A DNA stretch of 64,000 nt from Collybiopsis luxurians FD-317 M1. Its lineage: Eukaryota; Basidiomycota; Agaricomycetes; Agaricales; Omphalotaceae. The notes under the pieces are model-generated. The model was not told the origin of the DNA. It was given only the letters and a program-made list of their open reading frames with translations, and did not search any database. The position numbers and the translations under genes were made by a program. The stretch is from positions 500,104 through 564,103 of the forward strand of contig KN834770.1 in assembly GCA_000827265.1 (NCBI GenBank). Reading direction: 5' to 3'. Shown in pieces: positions 10,092 through 20,880 of this stretch (the first letter of the stretch is position 1; each line of letters starts with the position of its first letter).

Positions 10092-12868
10092 ATGTCCGAT
10101 TTCGGAAACGTCGCCCCAAGTCTTACTGCCAGTTCCAGTACAACGAGTCTTGTTGTAACGTCGGAAGGAACCTTGTCGGATTCACCAAGCTTTTCTTCTC
10201 TGGAAGCCTTTAACGCCGGCTCCATCTATCCTTCTTCCAGCGACGGTCAGAATCCTGCTTCGAGTGCCGCAAGCTCAACCTCATCCGAACCCGACGTTGA
10301 TCCCTCAATCTTGGAAGCTCTCAGGAGCAAGGATAGAATTTATGTATTGAAGCTTGGTGAAACCATGGAGGAGCTTATCAATGAGAGAAAGTGCGTAAAA
10401 CGAAAGTGCTTTGCTCTGCAAGAATCTAACTATTCTTCCTGTAGATCTCGCGTCTCTGTCACTCCAGCTACCAGTTACCAGCGGATGCTTCTGCATCGCT
10501 GTTCTGCCTACTACAGGCTCCGGATAGAAGTAGACTCTCTGACGAAGGAAATTTCAGCTGTCGTTATCGCGGAAAGTCGAATGTAAGTTGTCAGAAAATG
10601 TTAATATCGGAGTGGACATTAATTTGTTGGTCGTTCTGTAGACCGAACCGACGATTAGCAGACCTCGTGCCTCCCGAGCCGACCCCACAGCCAGCCTTTA
10701 GAATAATTCAAAGGTCTCCGCACGAGCGTCGCGTCAAGCCTCAATCTCACGCCGGCTCTGTGACTGGTGAAGATGCAGATTCGTCAGATATCGAGCCTTC
10801 CGAAACCAGCAGTGTAGGTGGACGCAGTAGCGTTACGGGTGCTAGCACTATAAAAAAGTGGATGACTATGGAAGAACGTGAAGCAGCTTATAATGAAGCT
10901 CGCTCACGAATCTTTATGGGCTTCGATGAGAAAAAGGACAAAGATATGAGCGCTAGCTCATCTTCCGCCAGTCTTGCCTCGAGTTCAACTAGTAGCCTCG
11001 GAGACGGAGAAGAACCCTCCAACTCCATAGCCACGGAAAGTGATCTTTCCGGTCCTTCCGGTAGAAAGGAGTCAAGGAGAGGAAACAAGTCACGTCCTCC
11101 AAGATCTTCCTTCCCTTCCTTCCCTTCCAGTGGTTCTGGGAGCTCGCGCAATTCCCGTGCCCCTTCACCTTCATTCACCTATCCTTCCCTATACGAACCT
11201 CCCCCTTCTGGCGGCCCATTTGAACCTGCTCCTGGTCAACAATACCCTCCACCTTCCCACCCTTACTCTTATTCGGCTCCCACACACCCCAATCCCCCCT
11301 TCATGCCCTCGTATCCTGGATATTTTTATCCCTACGGACAGCCACATCCGCCGATGCCTCCGTCTGCTCAAAATTCCCCAGAGCCACCCATATCTGGGGA
11401 AGTGTATCAACGTCATCCACCACCACCACCACCAACATCTCATCAGATGATGTACTCGCCGTATTTCTGGCATCAAAGTCCACATCCTCATCCGCCTCCG
11501 CCAGCCCCATTACAATCTGCTCCTCCCTTACAGCCTCAAAATGGTTCTGCGCCAGGTGGTCCACCAGGGCCACCTGGTCCGTCTTCTCACCATTCTTACC
11601 CACTTCCTCCGCCATTTACGCAACATCCTCCAGGATATGGATATCCGACGCCTGGGTACTACACGCCCCCGGGCGATCAATCGATGGCATCGCTACGGCG
11701 TCCGGGCGGACAGCCTTTTGATGAACGCAGTATGAGCGTCCCGTTGTCGGCGATGGGACCCCATACTGCAAATAATCTCTCGCACGGCACTCCTAACCCT
11801 TACGCTACTAATGCTAATGGTATTCATCATGCCCCACCTAATGGTAACGCGAAGCCCCGTACTCTAAGTCATCAATCGTGGAGTTTCGGTCCTGGGCCTG
11901 GGATGGGCGGACCACCTATCCATACTAGCCCAAGTACTCTGAATAGCGGTCTCACCAATGGTGAGACTACTGGTCCTCGATTGCATTCAATGCGTAGGCA
12001 GTCCAATACGAGCAACGGAAGCTCGTCAGGAGCTTACCGTTCTTCGAATAGCGACGATGTGTCTTCTATTGCTGTCGGTCTCGTCTTTCTAGTTCCTTTG
12101 AGCATTCGTGAACTGACTCTGTTTTCCCAGTCTTCGTCGACCTCGTCCTCATCTAGAAGAACGTACACTTCAACGTCATCTTCTCAACATCCTCTCCCGC
12201 CCCGACCTGACTGGGCGGTCGGACTCAAGCCAGACCCGACCCTCCACTCTACGAGTCGTCACCACGACCCACATGTCAACAATTCGAAGACTATGTCTCC
12301 GGTCTCTTCTGCTCGAGGGTTAAATGGTCCCGGACACGGGTATTCTAATCACAATCCTCCACGACGGCCTACGCAACAGAGTCAGAGCCAACCGCCTCCT
12401 ATGTCATTCCAGTCCGCCGATTTTCCACCTTTAACATCCATGGCTACACCAGAAAGGAGACCTGCCGCTGGAAATGTATGGACCAATGCGTCACGGTCGG
12501 TGATAATGACCCCTCCTTCATCAGGGACTTTCACTCCTCCGAGCTCGCAAGGCCAAGGCACCACTCTCATACATCACCCCAGTGCTCAGTTCAATATCAA
12601 CTCTGCAGACGACGCCAACACTTTCCAACGTCCGCCACCCAAAGCTGCTGAGTTGTATAATCCAAAATCGGCTGGGAAGCGGCCTCAGAACGCTCATATC
12701 AATCCTAATGCTAATGCTGACGGGCAAATCCTTGCGCAGGTGCCCGTGGCCGCTGATGCTGGTGGGAACGACGCTACGTCGTTGAGCGAACAGGTCAAAG
12801 TGCTGTCTCTAGTGAATGGTCCTCAGTTCAACCCATCTGGGGCTAAGGATACGGCTTCACCCATGTGA
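10092..12868 (+). CDS. R3H and SUZ domain RNA-binding protein
   Basis: Exons 10092-10390, 10445-10582 and 10642-12868 give about 887 residues. After a Ser-rich start, residues near 100-160 form the R3H domain: SYQRMLLHRCSAYYRL contains the R-x3-H motif, and the domain closes with ESRIPNRRLADLVP. The SUZ domain follows: IKKWMTMEEREAAYNEARSR, ending with IFMGFDE. The rest is a long Pro/Ser/Gln/His/Tyr-rich disordered region with poly-Pro, GPPGPPGPSSHHS and YGYPTPGYY. This is the R3HDM1/2 (encore) architecture of cytoplasmic mRNA-binding proteins. A 57-bp in-frame stretch around 12075-12131, ending CTGACTCTGTTTTCCCAG and encoding hydrophobic VGLVFLVPLSIREL, is probably a retained-frame intron. 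Low-complexity tracts are candidates for condensate formation, an inference from composition. Confidence 0.88.
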
Positions 12869-13589
12869 AGCTTTGTGTCGTTCGCGCTTGTTGGGTCGTT
12901 TGTTATTCTTTGCTGTCGATTTTCTCGCTTTTCCATCGTTCAATATTCTATTCATTTTCGCATGTACCTTGCAAGAACCAAGTATATTTTCTTCTTGTGA
13001 AAACATAAGTATCTACAGTAGAAATTAAACAAAGCTTTTACATTACATTACAAGTCTTCTCGGCGTGGATGGGGCTGCACACCCCTGCGCTTTAAATGTA
13101 AGGTGAGTTCCTTTTTTTTCTTGACTGGTATTCGAGCACTTCATCTTGCTGCACCATCGATAGGGAGGTCTCAGAACGCCGTGGCTTCTTCCTCCAAATG
13201 CAAAATCGGTGTTTTTAATTCGTGCCGCAAGAAAGAGGTTCTGCTATTCATCAGGGCGAAGCATTATACATTTTATGGGCGTTTCCGAGAGATGCTCGGA
13301 AATCCTTGTTCTTCCGCACCGATCACCGTCTATTGTCCAAGAATACAGCCCTGCGAGAGTTTCCGAAATTGTGTTGAAGAAGACGAAGGGTCACTGAATA
13401 AGTTCCGAAATTTCCCCGCGATTGAAAAGTTGCCTCGTGGATTTGATACCTTTTACAGTAAGTTTCCCCATCCCCAATCGCAGTTAGGTATGTTTACTCC
13501 TCGGACCGACTCATACCTCGGACCGCTTTAAAACGCAAATCTTTCCGAATGATCTCTCATTCCGTTCTTCCTCGTTCTTTTACCAGGCA
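12869..13589. promoter_or_regulatory. Intergenic; xylulokinase promoter with paired CGGACCG sites
   Basis: 720 bp without a believable gene. Two copies of CCTCGGACCG lie at 13499-13508 and 13516-13525. Each contains the palindrome CGG-A-CCG, the half-site arrangement bound by zinc-binuclear-cluster regulators, 65-90 bp before the xylulokinase ATG. TTTCCCCGCG near 13410 holds a CCCCGC core resembling a CreA/Mig1 catabolite-repression site. Site function is inferred. Confidence 0.4.
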
Positions 13590-15474
13590 ATGGAACCACT
13601 CTTTCTAGGACTCGATCTCTCTACCCAGCAGCTGAAAGCAGTTCTTGTTCGAGAAGATTGTTCCATTGTACACGAGTCTTCTGTCCGGTTCGACCAGGAC
13701 CTTCCTAGCTATGGAACGGAAAACGGTGCTATCAAAGGTCCGGCCGAGGGAGAAGTAACATCCCCTGTCGCAATGTGGCTGGATGCCTTTGAACTGCTGG
13801 CGGAGAGAATGAAACAAGCTGGAGTCGAGTTTGGGGCGATTGCTGCCATCTCAGGCGCAGGGCAGGTATACCCACTTTTACTTCGGTAGAACAGAATATA
13901 ATACTTACCATCATTCCAGCAACATGGCTCTGTCTACTGGTCCTACCAGGCGGAGGAGGCACTGGCATCGCTTGACCCGACGCAGACGTTGACCTCACAG
14001 CTGTCTCCGAAAGCATTTTCTATTCCTCGTGCGCCCATCTGGCAAGACTCTTCGACCACAAGAGAATGTCGGGAAATTGAGGAAGCTATTGGTGGTCCTC
14101 AAAATCTGGCGGACATTTCTGGTAGTCGTGCTTATGAACGATTTACTGGCACTCAGATCGCTCGCGTAGGTGAAAAATCTTTCGTGTATGCTTCGACTAC
14201 TGAGTTGATCGTAGATTCGGAGGATCAATGTAACTGCATACGAGGCAACAGCACGAATCTCTCTCGTGTCGTCTTTTATGCCTTCCGTCTTCCTTGGTCG
14301 CATCGCGCCAATTGAAATATCTGATGCTAGCGGGATGAACTTGATGGATGTTATCACTTGCAAGTGGGACGACAGACTTTTAGACATTTGTGGTGGGCCA
14401 GAACTTCGTTCTAAACTTGGCCCTGTCAGTATACTTAGATTTACGGTTCTGCCTGAGTTTTTTGACTGATTGTGCTCTAGGAACCTGTACCAGGAGGCTC
14501 ATCCTTGGGAAAAATCAGTCCTTACTGGACCAATCGTTGGGGCTTCAGTCCAGGTATGGATTCATCAAAAGTTCACGGGATCCTGTCATTCCCTGATCCT
14601 ACACAATCTAGACTGTGTCGTGGCTCCTTTTACCGGCGACAATCCAGCGACCGTAGTCGCATTTTCTGTTCCCGGTGATGCTCTTTTATCTTTGGGAACT
14701 TCAACCACATTCCTTCTATCTATTCCTCCCGCTGACACACCTCCGAAACGTTTTACCACGTCTCATCTACTTTCACACCCCACAACTGCGCCTGACGCAC
14801 AGATTGCGATGCTCTGCTACAAAAATGGAGCATTGGCCCGAGAGCAAATCCGAGATAGATACGCGGACCGCGATTGGTCCAAATACAACACACTCGTTGA
14901 AGGGGAATCTCCCGGTTGCAATGGTTACATGGGACTGTATTTCCCACTGCCTGAAATTATTCCTCCCGGAGTGAGAGGCGAATTTTTCTTCCAAACTAGC
15001 GAATCTGCACCCCCCGTCCCGGTTAACGAAGAAGATGTACCTCACAAATCTCAATCGCGGATGATTCTGGAGTCACAGTTCCTATCCATTCGCTCCCGGA
15101 TCGCAGCAATTCTGCCCGCCGACTCGCCCCCTCTGCAGCGTTTGGTTGTCACTGGTGGGTCGTCGGCTAACCAAACCATCCGCCAGCTTGCTGCCGACTT
15201 GTTCAACATGAAAGTCTATGTCAGCGCCACCAAGGAAGCCGCGGGAATGGGAGGAGCCTTACTTGCTAAATATGCTTTTTGGAAGCAGAATGGAAACAGC
15301 GAGGGTACATTTGAGGAGATGAATGCAATGATGGACGATGAACAACTGGGTATGAAATGTGTTGCAGAACCTCGGGAGGAGATTTCAAAGCGGTATGAGG
15401 GCCTTATTGCATCGTACACTCTGTGTGAGGAGCAAGTCGTACAGAAATGGGCGCAAAAATCAGTGTGCAATTGA
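13590..15474 (+). CDS. XKS1: D-xylulose kinase
   Basis: Phosphorylates D-xylulose to xylulose-5-phosphate, the step feeding pentoses into the pentose-phosphate pathway. FGGY-family motifs are present in order: FLGLDLSTQQLKAVL (phosphate 1), AAISGAGQQHGSVYWS (split by an intron), IWQDSSTTREC, ARISLVSSFMPSVFLGRIAP, DASGMNLMD, VVAPFTGDNPATVVAFSVPG and LSLGTSTTFLLSIP, then VVTGGSSANQTIRQLAADLF and ATKEAAGMGGALLAKYAFW in the ATP-binding C-terminal lobe. Introns are seen near 13865-13919, 14166-14209, 14424-14479 and 14552-14610. Length is about 540 residues, normal for fungal XKS1/XylB. All key motifs are intact. Confidence 0.95.
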
Positions 15475-15676
15475 GCGTTCGTTGGTTACTACTTGTCTGA
15501 TTTTCTCTCTGGGTTTTTATGGCGAATGGAATAATTATAGTGATAGGCACAATCTACTGACATACGTATATAGCAACATATTGCAGAATAGCTACGGAGG
15601 GACATTCTGTAGCGCAGCTCACTGAACTTATACATAGTAGTATACAGATTTGGCATCGGTCCGCCGGGCGCTTGTT
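15475..15676. other. Short intergenic
   Basis: About 200 bp, AT-rich 3' region of xylulokinase followed by the PUS1 leader. TACATAGTAGTATACAG lies about 40 bp before the first PUS1 ATG. No other feature. Confidence 0.3.
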
Positions 15677-17989
15677 ATGTTTTGCAGAGCATTTCGTGTT
15701 CAGCACAATACGCGTCTGAGAATTATCTCTGGAAGGTCTGTCCGTCTGGTCAGGAGGCGTGTATCTGCAGTCGCTTTCCAAATGGGCGAAAAACGGGTAT
15801 CAGAAGCTGAGTTGTCTGCAGACTCAAAGCGTTTGAAGCCAGACGTAGAAGGTGATTCCTCCGTTCTTGGATGTTGTTTTCTTTTCTCAACCGTCGCGAG
15901 CAAAGACAGCTCATCTGAGCCAACCGATGCTACTGTTTTAAAGTCCCGAGATGTGGTGGATCAAGCAACGGAAGTTCCTTCGACGAACGACACACTGTCA
16001 AAGCAGCCACAAAATAGTAAAGATAAGAAGAAACCAAAAGCTGATCGGCGGAAGCGATACGAGAAGAATGAAGACACCGGCCCTGGATCCAGAGAGGAGA
16101 AATCAGACGAGCCAAAAGAGCCTCGCCTTCCCAAACGCGAATGTGCACTGCAAGGTACGCGCACCTTCTAGATATCTCTAAACGACTCTAAACAGCTCAA
16201 GATTAGTTGGATTCTGTGGCTCAAATTATAGGGGAATGCAATAGTACGTCTCTCTTCTAGTCGATAAGTGCTTTCATCAAAGTTTTGTGCAGTCAGAAGG
16301 TGCAAACTGGTCTACCTGAGCCTAGGACGATAGAAGGGGAATTGTTTAGAGCTTTGGTAGCGGTCGGAGCTGTATCAAAGGATAACGCAGCTGACCCCGT
16401 CAAGGTACGCGCACCTTCTAGACATCTCTAGACGGCTCACAAGATTTGACTCGGTTAGGTGTCCTTTGCCAGGGCAGCAAGAACAGATGCAGGTGTTCAT
16501 GCTGTAGGAAACGTCGTATCATTAAAAATGATCATAGACGTCCCGGGCGTTGACGATTTGGTGGCCCTCATTAATTCAAAATTACCAGCCGATATCCGCC
16601 TTTGGGGCTTTGTGAGTAGTCTCTAGCTTGTCCGTATATACCATCTCATCCAATTGCTTCAAGCAACGCGTCCAAAAATCTTTCGACGCCCGAAGGTGAG
16701 CTTCCTTGCATCTTAATCGAGTTGTCCTCGCTTTTATTCATGGTCTGCAGATTTTGTGATGCTCGCAAATACACGTACTTTTTCCCTTCATATCTATTGA
16801 TTCCACCAAAGCCAGGCTCAGGACTAGATCATGTTTTGCGGGAATACGCATCCTCACAAGGCCTTGAGGTAGAGTGGAAAGATGACTCGTTCTGGTCTGT
16901 CATTGATCCTGCAAAAACATCCCCCCAAGAGGATATGGTTCGCAAGAGGGCCTGGAGAGCAGCACCGTCTCATGTGGATCGTCTAAGGACTATTATCGCG
17001 AAGTTTGAAAAAACTCATAATTTTCACAATTTTACGGTTGCGAGGGATCCAAAAGATAAGACAAATGAGAGGTATATGAAGGAATTGGAGGTGCGGAAGT
17101 CTGGCTTGTGCTTTAAAAGATAGATTACGATGATTTTGATAGGTATCAGAGCCAGGTGTCTTTGGGGAGACCGAGTGGATTGCAGTTACTTTGCACGGAC
17201 AAAGCTTCATGCTGCATCAGGTACGCCCCTTTACTCGATTTGCGATCGAGAAGCTGATTCGCTATTAGATCGTAGGCCCTGTTCACTCTTTTCTGCCCTT
17301 ATCAGCTCAAATGAAGTACAGCGTAAAATGATGTTCGCGCTAGTCATGATTTGCCGTACCGGTACACCTACCAGTGTTCTGGATGAGGTGCGTTATCTTA
17401 CTTCGTCTATTCTTCATTCACTGATGACAAATACATAGCTAATGACATTGACAACGGTTAATATACCCAAAATGCCTGCACTGGGTCTCTTACTCGAACA
17501 TCCAATTTTCAGCGGATATAACGCGAAGATTGCTAAGCATAATGGAAATTTGCAACCATCCAATACTGATTACAGGGAGCCGATAGATTTTAACAAGTAT
17601 TCAGAGAAGATGAGTTCATTCAAGCAGGAATACATTTATGATAACATGCAGCGCATCGAAGACAGAAAAGGACTGTAAGTCACCAAGCTTTCTCGTTGCT
17701 GCAGTTGATGCAGTCCGACCTTCGTAGATTCGACGCTTGGATCCGTTCTGTAGACTCGTATTCAGGGAAAGATTTTCTTTATCTTAATCCCAAGGGTGTC
17801 ATACCCGCTGAGGCTGTGGTCAAGAAAGGCGAACGTAGAGAAGTGCCATTTAGGGAGCGGAAAGTATTTAACTTAACCAGCTTTGCGGAGGACGATAACG
17901 AAAAGGTTGAAGCTGACGTGCAGGATGATGCTGATGTGGACGCCGAGGAAAACTTAACTAAAAGGGAGTTACAAGAAGCTGAGGGTTGA
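15677..17989 (+). CDS. PUS1: tRNA pseudouridine synthase PUS1 (dual start)
   Basis: TruA-family enzyme that isomerises uridines in tRNA and some mRNAs and snRNAs. Domains in order: Lys/Arg-rich leader, [19 protein letters not shown], the catalytic loop [20 protein letters not shown] with the catalytic Asp, [61 protein letters not shown] and [17 protein letters not shown]. Two in-frame ATGs, 15677 and 15782, give long and short forms. The extra 35 residues hold nine Arg and no acidic residue. About ten short introns; those at 16155-16206 and 16405-16458 share their first 34 bases with three differences. The C terminus is acidic ([13 protein letters not shown]). It is convergent with RPB4, with only 47 bp between the stops. 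Confidence 0.93.
16155..16206 (+). repeat. PUS1 intron, copy 1 of a near-identical intron pair
   Basis: 52-bp intron starting GTACGCGCACCTTCTAGA and ending GATTAG. It interrupts codon V between CALQ and GFCGSN. Its first 34 bases match the intron at 16405 except at three positions, and both are preceded by exon bases CAAG. Confidence 0.8.
16405..16458 (+). repeat. PUS1 intron, copy 2 of a near-identical intron pair
   Basis: 54-bp intron, also starting GTACGCGCACCTTCTAGA and ending CGGTTAG, lying between PVK and VSFARAAR. The similarity to copy 1 stops about two-thirds in; the 3' ends differ. A third intron of the gene at 16244-16292 also opens GTACG and has CTTCTAG at the same offset, a weaker resemblance. 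Confidence 0.8.
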
Positions 17990-18036
17990 CTAAAGATACA
18001 TTTTGCTCTATTGAACACAATCTACAGCTGTCCTGG

Positions 18037-18658
18037 CTATGATTGGAATTTGCGCATCGTCTGAATCTCATCAAGCAATGCCTGTAATCTGTCGTCGTCG
18101 ATTTTGACCAAACTGTTGAAAACGAGTTAATGGATGAGCCAAAAAAAAACAAAAAAGGCCAGCTTCTCAAACCTGGGAATGACACTTTTAGCCTCTTCTG
18201 CGTCTGCAGGACAAAGATTCGCGATTTGTGCGGTCTCAAACTGAGTAAGAGCGGGTTCACGTCGTAAAGTTCTACCTCGACTGTAAGAAAGGGATTTCGC
18301 ATCTGAGAGCAGGGACATACTCTCGAACTGCACTAGCGGAGTCGGTGGTATTGAACTTTGTAAATGTCTTTACATATTCGAGAGTTTTGTTGTAGACCCT
18401 GCAAACCATTGATATGCTTGATACAAGAACGACAGAATACATACGTACGCAGTATCTGGGGCATCTTTATCCCTGTTCTCGAGCAGATACTTGACCTCTG
18501 AAATAAGCAGACAGCCGGCGTTATTAAATTCTTGAAGAGTAGATGGGAGTAAGAATGAGAGAGCAAAGTATCAGGGTTTTCTCAGCACCTGGGCCCAGTT
18601 TCAGAGCAGCCGCATCTTCTTCTTCCCCTGCTGGACGATGTCGAAGCCTGGTGGTCAT
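18037..18658 (-). CDS. RPB4: RNA polymerase II subunit RPB4
   Basis: About 136 residues in five exons. Reads MTTRLRHRPAGEEEDAAALK and LGPEFNNAGCLLISEVKYLL, then VYNKTLEYVKTFTKFNTTDS, ETLRREPALTQFETAQIANL, CPADAEEAKSVIPSL and DDDRLQALLDEIQTMRKF. These are the conserved tip-associating and HRDC-like blocks of Rpb4, which with Rpb7 forms the polymerase stalk. Introns have donors GTGCTG, GTACGT, GTATGT and GTTTGA; all four junctions restore one frame. Divergent from RPN6 with 105 bp between starts and convergent with PUS1. Confidence 0.93.
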
Positions 18659-18763
18659 CGTGGTACAGAGTCAAATTGGCCAAGGGCGCTTACACCAGCG
18701 TCCGAACTGAGCGCTTCCAATTTCCCACAGCGCGACGCGTAAGTCACTCAGTTCCAGTCCACA
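18659..18763. promoter_or_regulatory. Shared promoter, RPB4 / RPN6
   Basis: 105 bp between two essential housekeeping starts. CAGCGCGACGCG is GC-rich; no TATA box was seen. I saw no sequence resembling the GGTGGCAAA Rpn4-type proteasome box. Confidence 0.4.
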
Positions 18764-20595
18764 ATGTCTTCAACGGCCCAGCTACTCGCAGAGGCAGTCG
18801 CCGCTTCCGAAACCGACTTAAAGCGTGCAGAATCACTGTACAAACAAATTCTTTCTTCATCATCCAAGCCATCTGTGAACGAAGGCAATCAGCAGCAGGC
18901 GCAAACCCTCCGCGACCAAGAAACAGCCCTGGTCAACCTGGGTCAGTTGTACAGGGACAAAAAGTGTGTCTGATCTCTTTATCCTGCTTCAATGCGATGC
19001 TCACGCGCCTCAAAGTAATGCAGAAGGTGTAGCAGAAGTTATCACTCTTTCGCGATCGTTCATGTCGTCTACCGCCAAGGCAAAGACGGCCAAACTCAGT
19101 AGGTATTAAGAGGCAACTTTGAAGACTTGACCTGATCGTTGGGATTAGTTCGTACCCTTTTGGACTACTTCAATACAATTCCAAATAGCCAAAAGATCCA
19201 AATAACAGTCCTGAAGGACAACATTGAGTGGGCAAAACGTGAAAAACGTATTTTCTTGAAGCAGAGTTTGGAGACGAGATTGGCTGGTCTGTGAGTTCTT
19301 TCGATATTTATGCATCTTCCTGCGCTGATTTGGAAATTCTCCAGTCAACTCGAAGCACAAGAATATAAAGCTTCACTTTCCTTAATCGACTCGCTGCTTA
19401 CTGAACTCCGGAGATTGGATGACAAGATGATTTTGACTGAAGTTCATCTTCTTGAAAGTAGAGTTTACCGAGGTATTGGCAACATGCCTAAAGCTAAGGT
19501 AAGTTGCGTTGCCTTATGCATTCCCTACCAAGATCTGCAATGTTTCTTCAGGCTGCTCTTACTTCTGCGAGGACAGCCGCAAACTCTATATACTGTCCAC
19601 CCGCGCTCCAATCTTCTCTTGATCTGCAGTCTGGTATGTTTTATACGCCCCAGATGCTCGTATTACTTGTCAACTCTAGTGCAGGAATTCTTCATGCGGA
19701 AGACAAAGACTACACCACTGGATATTCCTACTTTTATGAAGCGTTTGAAAATCTCTCAACGCAAGGTGAAGACGATGCTAAAGCTCTTAGCGCTTTGAAA
19801 TACATGATGTTATGCAAAATCATGCTGAACCTCGTGAGCAATGCTTTTATGGCTTGCCTTTACATGACTTCATCCTTTCGTTGTAGCCGGAAGATGTCAC
19901 TTCCCTACTGTCGATCAAACTCGCCGTCAAATACGCTCAGTTACGGGAGGTGGAGAGTATGCGCTCAGTTGCGAAAGCACACCAAGCACGAAATTTGGCC
20001 GACTTTGAGAAAGCGCTCAAGGATTACAAAGATGGTACGCGCCATTTCACCAATGTAACGATTTTTTCTATCGTTGATGTGCCTGTGTATTATAGAACTT
20101 TCTTCCGATCCCACTATTCGTTCACATCTTTCGGATCTATACGACGCCCTACTTCAGCAGAATTTGCTGAGAATTGTGGAACCCTACTCGGTAGTGGAGG
20201 TAGAGTACATTGCAGAGTGTGTAGGTCAAGGCAGGCAGAGTGTAGAGACAAAGTGAGTTTCGAGTGTGGACGGGATCTTCAGTCAATTCTAAGAAGCAAT
20301 TACCTCTAGGTTGTCGCAAATGATTCTCGACAAGGTGTTCTACGGTGTTCTTGATCAAGGACGCGGATGTCTGCTAGTTTATGATGAGCCCAAAGCCGAT
20401 GTCAGTCAACCATTATTCTGTCTTTCGTCGATTCTTCTAACGTTTCGTATAGGAGATGTACGACAGTGCGATAGATACATTGGGCCAAGTCAGCAAGGTG
20501 GTAGAATCATTATATGCAAAGGTAAGCCTCCACATTTGCACCGCTGAAAGGCCTTACTAACGATTCATGATTTTCAGTCGGTTAACATCGCTTAA
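18764..20595 (+). CDS. RPN6: 26S proteasome regulatory subunit RPN6 (PSMD11)
   Basis: Lid subunit that clamps the 19S lid to the 20S core. Recognised from [65 protein letters not shown]-type continuation, [64 protein letters not shown] and [11 protein letters not shown]. The PCI domain is [31 protein letters not shown], and [17 protein letters not shown]. The last residues are [14 protein letters not shown]. About nine short introns; first exon 18764-18967. Length is about 420 residues, as in other fungi. No key block is missing. Confidence 0.95.
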
Positions 20596-20880
20596 TTATT
20601 CCAGTAGTAGTTGCCTGGTTATGATAATAGCTGACTTTCGCGTTGTATAAGCTAGAACTTTTTGTTCAACTCTTGAGTCTAACTGTCCCCAACGCGCTCT
20701 TCATTGTAGGTATGGGCCGTTAGCTCAGTTAAGTCAGTACGCTGTCATAATAGCCAATTGAAAGCGTAGCCACATCTTGATGTGGTTAACGCGCTACGCC
20801 ATTTTCCGCGTGATAGGTCAGTTGATACAAAACCGCGGGCGTGGGAAGGAGCCCACCGACCCGACCATCACTTGAACTAT
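20596..20880. promoter_or_regulatory. PIF1 promoter with repeated AACGCGCT and a nested hairpin
   Basis: 285 bp upstream of the likely PIF1 start. AACGCGCT occurs at 20691-20698 and 20788-20795; it contains the ACGCG core of G1/S MluI boxes. A perfect inverted repeat CCACATC-TT-GATGTGG (20770-20785) is nested inside GCGTAG (20764-20769) and CTACGC (20794-20799). Regulation of a replication helicase by such boxes is plausible but unproven. Confidence 0.4.

Noticed and set aside
11189..11615. Long minus-strand frames opposite the R3H gene (Trp- and Val-rich).
   Set aside because: They are shadows of poly-Pro/His coding on the plus strand; no splice or domain support.
13103..13531. 142-codon plus-strand frame upstream of xylulokinase.
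   Set aside because: Non-consensus start, Cys/Phe/Arg-scattered composition, no domain, and the region is the xylulokinase promoter.
20708..20800. Possible tRNA: TTAGCTCAGTTAAG resembles a tRNA A box.
   Set aside because: No matching B box (GGTTCGANNCC), no acceptor stem pairing and no anticodon arm; the strong stem here is a two-step hairpin that does not fit a cloverleaf.
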